Assembly (NCBI RefSeq): GCF_024808665.1
Contig: NZ_JANUBZ010000021.1
Location: forward strand, 1 to 58,505
DNA length: 58,505 nucleotides
Reading direction: 5' to 3'
Source of the DNA: Mucilaginibacter empetricola
Lineage (GTDB): Bacteria > Bacteroidota > Bacteroidia > Sphingobacteriales > Sphingobacteriaceae
A program made the position numbers and the translations under genes. This document shows, one piece after another, positions 15,743 to 23,480 of the stretch (its first letter is position 1; each line of letters begins with the position of its first letter). The notes below the pieces were generated by a model. The model was not told the DNA's origin. It made no database searches and saw nothing but the letters and a program-made list of their open reading frames with translations.

Positions 15743-18055
15743 CTACCTCTTAGCGTTTTTTCCTTTCTCGGCAGCCGCCAAATTATTTTTCAAAACCTCA
15801 TAATCGGGCTTTAACTGCAATCCTTTTTTTGCGGCAGCAATAGCCTCGTCCCAATTGCCTAACTGGTTGTTGGCGGCGCAAATATTATTATAGGCCAACG
15901 GGTAATTGGGCTGTATCTGCAAAGCATAATTACAATTGGCAACACATTGCTTAAACTGCCCCTGATTAAAATAAATTAAACTGAGGTCAACAAAATCTGC
16001 AGCGGCAAGTCCGGTTGGCTTTATTCCTTCATCTTCCAAAGCTTTTTCCGTTACCAGCAGGTTATTTCTAGCGAATATAAAATCAGGTTTTAAACGTAAT
16101 GCTATTTTAAGTGCGGTATCGGCTTCGTGGTATTTTTTTAGTTTGATAAGGGCCGCGCCAATATTATTATAAGCTTCGGCCGATGAAGACTTTAATTGTA
16201 ATGCCTCTTTCGCAGTATTTATACTCTGATCATATCTGTTAGCCTCATAATTACGTTCACTCAAAGTCAAATACTTATTAAAATTGGGGGCTTTTTTTAT
16301 GGCGATATCTTCTAAATCGAGTTGATTGCGCTTCAGGTTGGCGGCATTTAAATAACTTAATACATCAGCATTACCCGGCGATAGCCGAAGGGTTTGGTTA
16401 GCCTGAGTTTTTAACTCTTCCCATCGCGCGGTCATGCTATAAATATTCATCAACGCCATACGTGGCTCCATATATAAAGGCGATAACTTTATGGCCTCCA
16501 ATAATATAGGTTCCGCTTCACGGTAACGTAACTGACGCGCCAAAAACACCCCGTAATAATAATAGGCATCAGGCAACTTATAGCCAAGCTCAACGCCCAT
16601 CCTGTAAAAGTGATCAGCCAGTTCGGGTTGCCCTTCTTTCTCTTTTATAATACCCATATTGGTATACGAAAAAGCATATTCGGGCAAAATCCCAATCGCC
16701 TTGCGCAGGTTGGTTTCTGCCTCATTAAATCGTTGTTGACCAATCAGCGCAACGGCATAATTCATTAACCCACGCGCATTTTGCGGGCTTTTTTCAGATA
16801 CGTCGTGCCAAAGGGTTTCGGCAGTATGCCAAACTTTATTGCGCTGATAAGTACCGTAAGCATAAGCACTCAATATCGACACTACAGGAACAACAATCAC
16901 CGCTTTTTTAACCAGTTTAACATATCGCGCCGGCAATAAAGCCAACACCCAGCTAACGCTGACCACCAGACCCACAAAAGGGAAATACATCCGGTGATCA
17001 TTCAGCACCTCACCAAGCGGAATAATACTCGAAGTGGGCAGCAAAGCCAAAAAGAACCAGATAATACCAAAACTAATTGGCCTTGTGTTTTTATTTTTAG
17101 CAGTATAAAAAGCCGCCGCAATCATCAACAAAATAAAGATGCAGCCCACAAAAAAGCGGATATCCCAAACGGATGGTAATAGCGTCCAATCGGTATCGGC
17201 GCTGAGTGATGTAGGTAAAAAGAACTGGCCGAAATAGTGCAGAATAACAAAGGGCTGTGTAATCAGGTATTGCAATCGCGATGTACCCCCGGGTTCCCAG
17301 GTTTTTGGGGTCATCCGGTCAATAAACACATACATTGCTGCACAGAAAACAAATGCAGGCAATATTTTTACAAACACCTTAGCTATTCGTTTCCAGTTGG
17401 CGCGTTTGAACAAATCCGTTAAACTCAGCTGCTCATCAAACAACAAAATATAAAAAAACAGCAAGGGTGCAAACATTACTGCGGGCGGCTTACACAGCGC
17501 ACCAATACCAACCGGCAGCAGGTACAAAAAAGTTTTACGGCAAAACGGCGAGTAGATATACATTACAAATGCCAGCACTACCAATGCGGTTGATTGTACA
17601 TCGGCCCGGGCAATAATATAATTCACCGTTTCGGCATTTGCTGGGTGTAGCATATACCAGGTAGTTGCTATTAATGCCACATACCCGTTAAATTTACTAT
17701 CAAGCGATTTATCAAGTAACGCCCTGAATAAAAAAAACATCAGCACGCCCTGCGCAAGGAACCATATAAAAGTGGAGGTTTGAAAATATGATTGATAATA
17801 ATCGCCTGCAATCCAATAATCAATGGCCAAAGAAGTTACGGTTACCGGGCGATAGGCCTGATTTTGCGGCAACACACTCATGGTAGTACCGTCAGAAAAA
17901 AACCGTGGAATATTTTTCAGCGAACGGATATTGGCATTATTTACTATGGTATGATAATCGTCGAACTGAAAGGTATTGTTAAAATGGTTTAAATAAGTAA
18001 GCAGCGTAACCAGCATCATTAACCCGATACCAGCATAAAGCATTCGTTTAGTCAT
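15743..18055 (-). CDS. TMTC-like membrane protein with C-terminal TPR repeats
   Basis: A 770-residue protein. The N-terminal ~400 residues hold roughly ten hydrophobic helices with a first-loop acidic pair FDDYH (Asp32-Asp33) and YRPVTVTSLAIDYW, the pattern of GT-C glycosyltransferases and eukaryotic TMTC O-mannosyltransferases. The remainder is a run of TPR units (for example NARGLMNYAVALIGQQRFNEAE and AEAYNNIGAALIKLKKYHEAD). It is likely an inner-membrane protein, possibly transferring sugar from a lipid carrier to exported proteins, but catalysis is inferred. It is divergent from the ECF sigma gene. Confidence 0.75.
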   Translation of the reverse strand: MTKRMLYAGIGLMMLVTLLTYLNHFNNTFQFDDYHTIVNNANIRSLKNIPRFFSDGTTMSVLPQNQAYRPVTVTSLAIDYWIAGDYYQSYFQTSTFIWFLAQGVLMFFLFRALLDKSLDSKFNGYVALIATTWYMLHPANAETVNYIIARADVQSTALVVLAFVMYIYSPFCRKTFLYLLPVGIGALCKPPAVMFAPLLFFYILLFDEQLSLTDLFKRANWKRIAKVFVKILPAFVFCAAMYVFIDRMTPKTWEPGGTSRLQYLITQPFVILHYFGQFFLPTSLSADTDWTLLPSVWDIRFFVGCIFILLMIAAAFYTAKNKNTRPISFGIIWFFLALLPTSSIIPLGEVLNDHRMYFPFVGLVVSVSWVLALLPARYVKLVKKAVIVVPVVSILSAYAYGTYQRNKVWHTAETLWHDVSEKSPQNARGLMNYAVALIGQQRFNEAETNLRKAIGILPEYAFSYTNMGIIKEKEGQPELADHFYRMGVELGYKLPDAYYYYGVFLARQLRYREAEPILLEAIKLSPLYMEPRMALMNIYSMTARWEELKTQANQTLRLSPGNADVLSYLNAANLKRNQLDLEDIAIKKAPNFNKYLTLSERNYEANRYDQSINTAKEALQLKSSSAEAYNNIGAALIKLKKYHEADTALKIALRLKPDFIFARNNLLVTEKALEDEGIKPTGLAAADFVDLSLIYFNQGQFKQCVANCNYALQIQPNYPLAYNNICAANNQLGNWDEAIAAAKKGLQLKPDYEVLKNNLAAAEKGKNAKR

Positions 18056-18173
18056 GTTTAAAAACCGGCGTTTATTTTTCTTACCCGGTAAATATAACGC
18101 AGTTTACAGGTTTCTGAAAAAAGAAAATATTTCCGAAATTGAACCTGCGGAATCCAAAATTCGTCACCCTCAT

Positions 18174-18198
18174 GCAACGTTCATAAAAACACTGCGTC
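18174..18198 (+). promoter_or_regulatory. ECF-type promoter GCAAC-N16-CGTC (probable autoregulation)
   Basis: GCAAC at 18174-18178 and CGTC at 18195-18198 are 16 nt apart, the classic ECF -35/-10 geometry. They lie 7 nt before the sigma factor ATG. No TAnnTTTG box is present here. The simplest reading is that the downstream sigma factor transcribes its own operon. Confidence 0.65.
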
Positions 18199-18205
18199 AT
18201 ATACC

Positions 18206-18781
18206 ATGCAAGCTGATCAAAATTTGGAAGCAGTATACGTTGACAAACATTACAACCTGGTGGTTGAATGTAAGCAGGGGAGTAAAAAAGCCTGTTATGA
18301 GTTGTACAAATTGTATTCTAAAGCGATGTTAAATGTCGCCTTTAGGATAGTAGGAAATATTGCCGAGGCTGAAGATGTATTGCAGGAAGCTTTTCTGGAT
18401 GCATTTAACAAGGTGAAAGATTTCAGACAGGATACTACATTTGGGCTTTGGTTAAAGCAGATAGTAGTAAACCGATCCATCAATATGCTGCGCAAACGCA
18501 AGCTGGAGCTCATTGAGATGGAAGGTGAACAGATTGAAAACATTGCCGACGAAGAGCCGGAGGATGACGAAGATGTACAATACCAGGCAGCCCGGGTTAA
18601 AGAGGCGATAAAGGAACTACCCGAAGGTTACAGATTAGTGATATCACTTTATCTGCTGGAAGGATATGACCATGAAGAGATAGGACAAATTCTGAATATT
18701 TCAGAAAACACCTCAAGAACACAGTTTTTGAGAGCAAAAAGAAAATTGATTGATATTTTAAAATTGAAGGGGATTAAATAA
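18206..18781 (+). CDS. ECF-type RNA polymerase sigma factor
   Basis: A 191-residue sigma-70 ECF factor. Region 2 runs through KACYELYKLYSKAMLNVAFRI and AEDVLQEAFLDAFNKVKDFR. Region 4 carries LPEGYRLVISLYLLEGYDHEEIG followed by the helix-turn-helix ILNISENTSRTQFLRAKRKL. Between them is an acidic linker (DEEPEDDEDVQ). Its stop TAA shares a base with the next ATG, so it is coupled to the membrane protein and the adhesin-like gene that follow. Confidence 0.92.
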   Translation: MQADQNLEAVYVDKHYNLVVECKQGSKKACYELYKLYSKAMLNVAFRIVGNIAEAEDVLQEAFLDAFNKVKDFRQDTTFGLWLKQIVVNRSINMLRKRKLELIEMEGEQIENIADEEPEDDEDVQYQAARVKEAIKELPEGYRLVISLYLLEGYDHEEIGQILNISENTSRTQFLRAKRKLIDILKLKGIK

Positions 18782-19344
18782 TGAGCAAGCGATTAGAAGA
18801 TTTTATAGAAATGAACAGGGACCAATTTGACGACCTTGAACCATCTGCTGATCTGTGGGCCAAAATAGAAATGCACTTACCCGCACAACATACTGAGTTA
18901 AAAACGCGTGAAGCAAAAACATTTTCGCTTGGTTTTGTAATGCGGGTTGCGGCGGCGGTAGTTGTGGTGATGGGCATAGGCTTCGCCACTTATATCCATT
19001 CGCAAAGGAAACAAGGTGTTGATTTGGCGGCTATTAATCCCATATACGCCCAGCAACAGGTGGAATATACATCCATGATTGAGTCGCAACGTACCGAGCT
19101 TAAATCCATTGCAAAAACTGATCCGCAGCTTTATCAGCAATTCAGCGCTGAAATTGCCAAAATGGATTCAACCTATAATCAGTTAAAAAATCAATTGCCT
19201 ACCAGCCCTAACCAGGAACGGGTATTGCACGCAATGATCCACAACCTGCAAATACAAACCGAGGTGCTTAACCAGCAGCTTAATGTAATTGAGCAGTTTA
19301 ACAAAATGAAAGAAGATCAAAAAGATGAAACGAAAAGCATATAA
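18781..19344 (+). CDS. Single-pass membrane protein, probable anti-sigma factor
   Basis: A 187-residue protein. Residues 1-48 are a cytoplasmic-like N-terminus with EPSADLWAKIEMHL. Residues ~52-72 are one transmembrane helix (LGFVMRVAAAVVVVMGIGFA). The rest is a predicted periplasmic coiled region rich in Q, E and K. It has no zinc anti-sigma motif. The role is inferred from its place between the sigma factor (1-nt stop/start overlap) and the exported DUF4097-like protein (20-nt overlap). Confidence 0.7.
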   Translation: MSKRLEDFIEMNRDQFDDLEPSADLWAKIEMHLPAQHTELKTREAKTFSLGFVMRVAAAVVVVMGIGFATYIHSQRKQGVDLAAINPIYAQQQVEYTSMIESQRTELKSIAKTDPQLYQQFSAEIAKMDSTYNQLKNQLPTSPNQERVLHAMIHNLQIQTEVLNQQLNVIEQFNKMKEDQKDETKSI

Positions 19345-20611
19345 AACAATATTTCCGGCTATTGCAGCTTTAATGGCTATAAGTACCGCATGTTTTGCGC
19401 AGGATGTATCTGTTTCAGTGAGCACACAGCCATCGGTATCGGTAAAAACTACCGTTAATGAAAAAGATTTGCAGCTAAAAATAGATGAACTGGGCAAAAC
19501 CCTTAATGAAGGTTTAAAAGACCTGGGTAAAGGTTTGTCGTTAAGTTTAAGTAACATCGGCCCTAAAATAAGCATGCAGGTAAATAACCTGGTTAGCAGT
19601 ATTAATGTAGATGTGAATCAGGATGTAAATATTAGTACTGGTTCGTCATGTAGTACCAGCTCTTCTGGTAGTAATAATGAGTCGTATTCAAAAAGCGACC
19701 GATCTAAGGCTTATTCAAAAACTTATCCAATTGATGGGAACGACCGGATAAGACTGAACAATCAGTATGGTAAAATCACTGTTAATACCTGGGACAGGCA
19801 CGAGGTAAAAGTTGATATAGAGATTAAAGCCGAAGCATCTTCAGATGAAGACGCACAGAAACTGCTGGACGGTGTGCAAATTATCGACAGTAAAAATGGC
19901 GATGTGGTTTCATTCAAAACCGAAATTGGGCACAATGGCAACTCATGGAGCTTTTTTAACATGGGCCGCGGCAGGGTGCGCAAATTGACCATCAATTATA
20001 ATGTATTTATGCCGGCCAAAACTGACCTGGATGTTGAACAAAGTTATGGAGCAATTGAATTGCCGAGCCTTAATGGCAAGGTAAAAATCAATTCCTCATA
20101 CAGCAGTGTATCTGCTCAAAATTTGACGAACCCGGCTAATGAAATAGACGGCAGCTATGGCAGCCTGAATGTAAATTCGGTTAACGGAGCCCGCTTAGAT
20201 TTTTCGTACGGGAGTGTAAACATTCAGGAGTGCACCAACCTTAAGGCCGATTTAAGTTATGGCTCATTTAAATTAGGCCGACTAAAAGGCGGGGCCGATA
20301 TGGATCTGTCGTACGTAGGTGGTTTTAAAATAGATGAGTTGACCAATTCCTTTAAAAAATTGAATGTTAACGCATCTTATTCAACGGTATCGCTCGGCGT
20401 GCCCGGTAATAACAATTTCAATTTTGATATTACCACTACCTATGGTGGTTTCGATTTCAGCGATGATAAAGTGACCATTACCAGCAAAACACCACCGGAT
20501 GGCAGTAAACATCAGGGACCTACCAAAAACTATAAAGGGCATTTTGGTAAAGATGGAACAGAATCGCAAGTGAATATTCATTCCAGCTATGGCGGCGTTA
20601 ATTTTGATTGA
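19325..20611 (+). CDS. Exported DUF4097-like putative adhesin
   Basis: A 428-residue protein with a signal peptide ending near TACFAQ. A Ser/Asn/Val-rich N-terminal part is followed, from about residue 145, by repeated short beta units such as RLNNQYGKITVNTW, VEQSYGAIELPSLNG, INSSYSSVSAQNL and DGSYGSLNVNSVNG. This is the repetitive beta-solenoid pattern of DUF4097. Overlap with the upstream gene shows it is the terminal output of the ECF operon. Localisation beyond the inner membrane and the adhesive function are inferred. Confidence 0.75.
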   Translation: MKRKAYKTIFPAIAALMAISTACFAQDVSVSVSTQPSVSVKTTVNEKDLQLKIDELGKTLNEGLKDLGKGLSLSLSNIGPKISMQVNNLVSSINVDVNQDVNISTGSSCSTSSSGSNNESYSKSDRSKAYSKTYPIDGNDRIRLNNQYGKITVNTWDRHEVKVDIEIKAEASSDEDAQKLLDGVQIIDSKNGDVVSFKTEIGHNGNSWSFFNMGRGRVRKLTINYNVFMPAKTDLDVEQSYGAIELPSLNGKVKINSSYSSVSAQNLTNPANEIDGSYGSLNVNSVNGARLDFSYGSVNIQECTNLKADLSYGSFKLGRLKGGADMDLSYVGGFKIDELTNSFKKLNVNASYSTVSLGVPGNNNFNFDITTTYGGFDFSDDKVTITSKTPPDGSKHQGPTKNYKGHFGKDGTESQVNIHSSYGGVNFD

Positions 20612-20643
20612 GGTTTAGGAAAGAAGCTACAAATAGATAAATG

Positions 20644-20687
20644 TCAGCCCGAATTGATGGAGAAGATTTTCCATTAATTCGGGCTGA
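20644..20687. terminator. 18-bp hairpin between convergent genes
   Basis: Arms 20644-20661 and 20670-20687 (TCAGCCCGAATT...) pair with one mismatch around an 8-nt loop. It can serve both the adhesin-like gene and the minus-strand DUF6624 gene. Confidence 0.8.
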
Positions 20688-20703
20688 TTGGTTTAGGTTA
20701 GCC

Positions 20704-21646
20704 TTACTGCTTTGGTAATTTATAATCAATTCCAAAAAACTTGGCATAGTTTTCCAGCGGTGCTAAGCCAACTGAGGCGCGGCGTTTGTTTATGTTTGGT
20801 TCATCTTCAATCGGTCTTATATAATACTTGTTGGTTTTTACATCAAGGCCAACCTGGCTACCGTAAATTTGTTTTTTCCCTTCTTCAAGTGCTGTACGGT
20901 CTTCCAGCAGGGCCAAATCTTCCTGGTGGGCCTTGCCTTCTTTTACTGCCTGGCGCATTATGGGTAAGTATTTTTCATGAACGGGCTGATCTGCGTGCTG
21001 AATAACTAAAAACTCCGTAATTGTCCCCATGTCGCCAACCTGATCTGGGCCCAGCCAGCCATATTTGTCCAATATGTTTTCTGTTTTTATCAGGTCGATG
21101 GAATCTTTTTTTTCGATATCAGCGCTTAAGGATTTTCTTTCCTTTGAATCATAACCATATTTCTTAATTACAGAATCCATCTTCACCCTCCCTAACTGAT
21201 CATCGCCATAAATCTGCTTCAACTCCTCATAAACAGGCTTATTATAGTGTTGCCTCCACCTTGTCTTCGTTTGCCTTAACTAATTTTAATAATACGAGCC
21301 ATCTACTGCTGTTGTGTAAGGGAATAAGATCCGAATCTATTATAATATGGGCATAGTTAATATAAGAGCCATCGTTGGCTATCAGCATTAAATTAGAAAA
21401 TGCACTATCAGCATAGCCAGCCACGGACCAGCTACAGGCAGCATTATACCTGTCGTTGGTTTTTGCTTTCCAGGCATTTCCCTTAAAAGCTTCGGAATAT
21501 GTAAAAGCCGATTCTTTGTACGCTTTAGCATCATACAAAGAATCGGCCTTTTGTACCAGTGATAAATATTGTGGCGGAAACGCCGTTTGAGCAGTGCTTA
21601 CTTTAAACAACAGCAAACTTGCTATTAGCAAAATCAGGTTTTTCAT
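20704..21646 (-). pseudogene. DUF6624-type exported protein split by a 1-nt frameshift
   Basis: The first frame (21646-21242) gives a signal peptide and TPR-like region (YLSLVQKADSLYDAKAYKESA, NDRYNAACSWSVAGYADSAF), ending ANEDKVEATL at TAA. Removing one T on the minus strand at 21244 lets it continue NKPVYEELKQIYGDD, then IKKYG...DKYGWLG, VIQHAD, KYLPIMRQAVKEG, LLEDR and KKQIYGSQVG, which are DUF6624 signatures. The full protein would be about 313 residues. Without the repair, the second half has only weak starts such as TTG at 21222. It is a recent frameshift or an assembly error. Confidence 0.82.
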
Positions 21647-21825
21647 TAGCGAAGGATTAAAATCCTAATTTAACTAACTATTTAGTTAATATCAAATTTT
21701 TATTTTCCACTAGTATAGGAGGCGGTTAAATGGTTTTTAGACGGAAATTCTCCATGGTAATTATAAATGTATCCGCAAATTTTGCGTAATTAGTAAGATC
21801 CGGTAAAAATTCAATCTAAAAAGCA

Positions 21826-22875
21826 ATGTTGACTCTCAACCTTAAAATCAAACGTCAGGCGGTTGCCCTAATATTGCCAATAACGTTGATTTTTTCGCTC
21901 GTCCTTTTAAGCTTCACCCGATTTTTCATTACGCATAATCATAATTTATCAATAGGCGTTACGCTTGACCTGGCATTTTCCATTCCCGTAATTCATGCTT
22001 TACTCAGCACACGGAGTAAAAATTTAAAATACTCAACTGCCTTATTCTTTACCATCGGGTTAATTGTTGCAAGCTTTATAATCCCTAAAAGCAACCAATT
22101 TTTGTTGCATCAAGTTAAGGCGTGGATGGTTCCGGTTGTTGAACTTTGTAGCATTGTATTTTTCATTGTACAAACACAAAAAATAAGATCAAGGCAATCT
22201 CTGCTCAAGAAAAACGATGATGATTTCTATACCGTATTTAAACTGGTATCGAAAGAGTTGCTGCCGCCAAGATTGACATCAATTATCACTGCCGAAATAG
22301 CTGCCTTTTATTATGGATTCTTTAATTGGCACAAAGTTGCTTACAGCGATAAAACCTTCAGCTATCATAAAAAAACCGGGATAATATCACTAATTGGGGT
22401 CTTTATTTTTATGATACTGATTGAGACTTTTGTTTTTCATTTGCTACTGCAAAAATGGAGTGGCAAAGTCGCCTGGATAGTATCAGGGATAAGTTTTTAC
22501 GCCGTACTCCAAGCCTTTGGCATAGCAAGATCAATTCTTAAGAGACCTATTCAAATTAATGATGATCGGTTAGTTATTCGCTATGGCATATTAGCAGAAA
22601 CAACCATTGATTTGAAGGATATTATAAGTGCAGAAATTTATAATAAACAAAGTGTTACTGGCGAAAATTTAAGAGCTCTTTCTCCATTTAAAAAACTAGA
22701 AGAACCCGATATTATTTTAAACCTTAGCCAGCCGTATTACATTGAAGGAATTTATGGCAGCAGAAAAATCTTTGACCAGCTACTGATTAGCATTGATGAA
22801 AAAGAAGTGTTTCTAAAACAATTTCGGGAATTGTCTGGCACTAATAGTGGTACCTGCACTGCAAAACAACAATAG
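21826..22875 (+). CDS. Multi-pass membrane protein of unknown function
   Basis: A 349-residue protein with about seven hydrophobic segments (first at ~12-32, others to ~245), then a ~100-residue soluble C-terminal domain (IQINDDRLVIRYGILAETTIDLKDI, resembling a bacterial PH-like fold). I cannot name a family with confidence. The last 35 nt overlap the 3' end of the convergent yoeB gene. No clear promoter is seen in the 179-bp gap before it. Confidence 0.65.
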   Translation: MLTLNLKIKRQAVALILPITLIFSLVLLSFTRFFITHNHNLSIGVTLDLAFSIPVIHALLSTRSKNLKYSTALFFTIGLIVASFIIPKSNQFLLHQVKAWMVPVVELCSIVFFIVQTQKIRSRQSLLKKNDDDFYTVFKLVSKELLPPRLTSIITAEIAAFYYGFFNWHKVAYSDKTFSYHKKTGIISLIGVFIFMILIETFVFHLLLQKWSGKVAWIVSGISFYAVLQAFGIARSILKRPIQINDDRLVIRYGILAETTIDLKDIISAEIYNKQSVTGENLRALSPFKKLEEPDIILNLSQPYYIEGIYGSRKIFDQLLISIDEKEVFLKQFRELSGTNSGTCTAKQQ

Positions 22876-23095
22876 ACTCTTTATCGATTTTATACACTAA
22901 ACGGTGTTCCAAATTAATCCGACGCGACCACCAGCCGGCCATATTATGCTTTAAGGGTTCAGGTTTGCCACTTCCGTCAAATGGCGAACGGTCAATTTCT
23001 TTCACCAATGCGTTAATTTTCTTTAACATTGATTTATCTGTATTTTGCCAATACAAATAATCCTCCCAGGTCTGGTCAAGAAAAACTATTTTCAT
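22841..23095 (-). CDS. yoeB: YoeB/Txe family mRNA interferase toxin
   Basis: An 84-residue RelE-fold ribosome-dependent mRNase. Glu46, Arg65, His83 and Tyr84 fall at the same numbers as the catalytic residues of E. coli YoeB, so this toxin is intact, unlike the two others in the window. It overlaps yefM by 4 nt (ATGA) and its 3' end overlaps the convergent membrane protein gene by 35 nt. Confidence 0.95.
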   Translation of the reverse strand: MKIVFLDQTWEDYLYWQNTDKSMLKKINALVKEIDRSPFDGSGKPEPLKHNMAGWWSRRINLEHRLVYKIDKESIVVLQCRYHY

Positions 23096-23346
23096 TCTTC
23101 AATCAGGGTTCTTTCAGTTCCTGATCCTTTTTCATAATCTTCAATACCTTTTAATAACCGGGCAGCATTATTGGGGCTTTTGAGCAGATAAAAGGTTTCT
23201 TGCATACTTTCATAATCACTTTTCGAAAGCACAACAACATCCTCACCATTGGCACTGGTAACAAATAATGGCATATGATTATTCCTTACCTTATCCAGAT
23301 AGGCTTTTAATTGTTGCCTGAAAGCTGTATAAGTGGTGATTTGCAT
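23092..23346 (-). CDS. yefM: YefM-family antitoxin
   Basis: An 84-residue Phd/YefM protein (ITTYTAFRQQLKAYLDKV, then PLFVTSANGEDVVVLSKSDYESMQET) that neutralises YoeB and represses its own promoter. I set the start at 23346 because residues N-terminal to it are encoded by the operator and by the uvrA terminator. A TGTACA operator lies 38 nt upstream. Confidence 0.94.
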   Translation of the reverse strand: MQITTYTAFRQQLKAYLDKVRNNHMPLFVTSANGEDVVVLSKSDYESMQETFYLLKSPNNAARLLKGIEDYEKGSGTERTLIEE

Positions 23347-23383
23347 TTTAAGTAATTTTATATAAAGATAGCGAACCGCATTA

Positions 23384-23407
23384 ATATGTACAAGTTCATG
23401 TACATAT
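23384..23407. promoter_or_regulatory. YefM-YoeB operator: paired TGTACA palindromes
   Basis: A 24-bp perfect inverted repeat contains TGTACA at 23387-23392 and again at 23399-23404, centres 12 bp apart. TGTACA is the known core of the E. coli yefM-yoeB operator palindromes. Position directly upstream of yefM fits autorepression. Confidence 0.8.
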
Positions 23408-23423
23408 TGAAATATTCCGTAAA

Positions 23424-23461
23424 AAAAATAGCGATGGGTTTTAAAACCCATCGCTATTTTT
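23424..23461 (-). terminator. Intrinsic terminator of uvrA
   Basis: A perfect 38-bp palindrome (arms 23424-23442 and 23443-23461, AAAAATAGCGATGGGTTTT) starting 20 bp past the uvrA stop. It runs into eight T on the minus strand. It insulates yefM-yoeB from uvrA transcription. Confidence 0.92.
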
Positions 23462-23480
23462 GTCTGTTTTTATCGAAACT

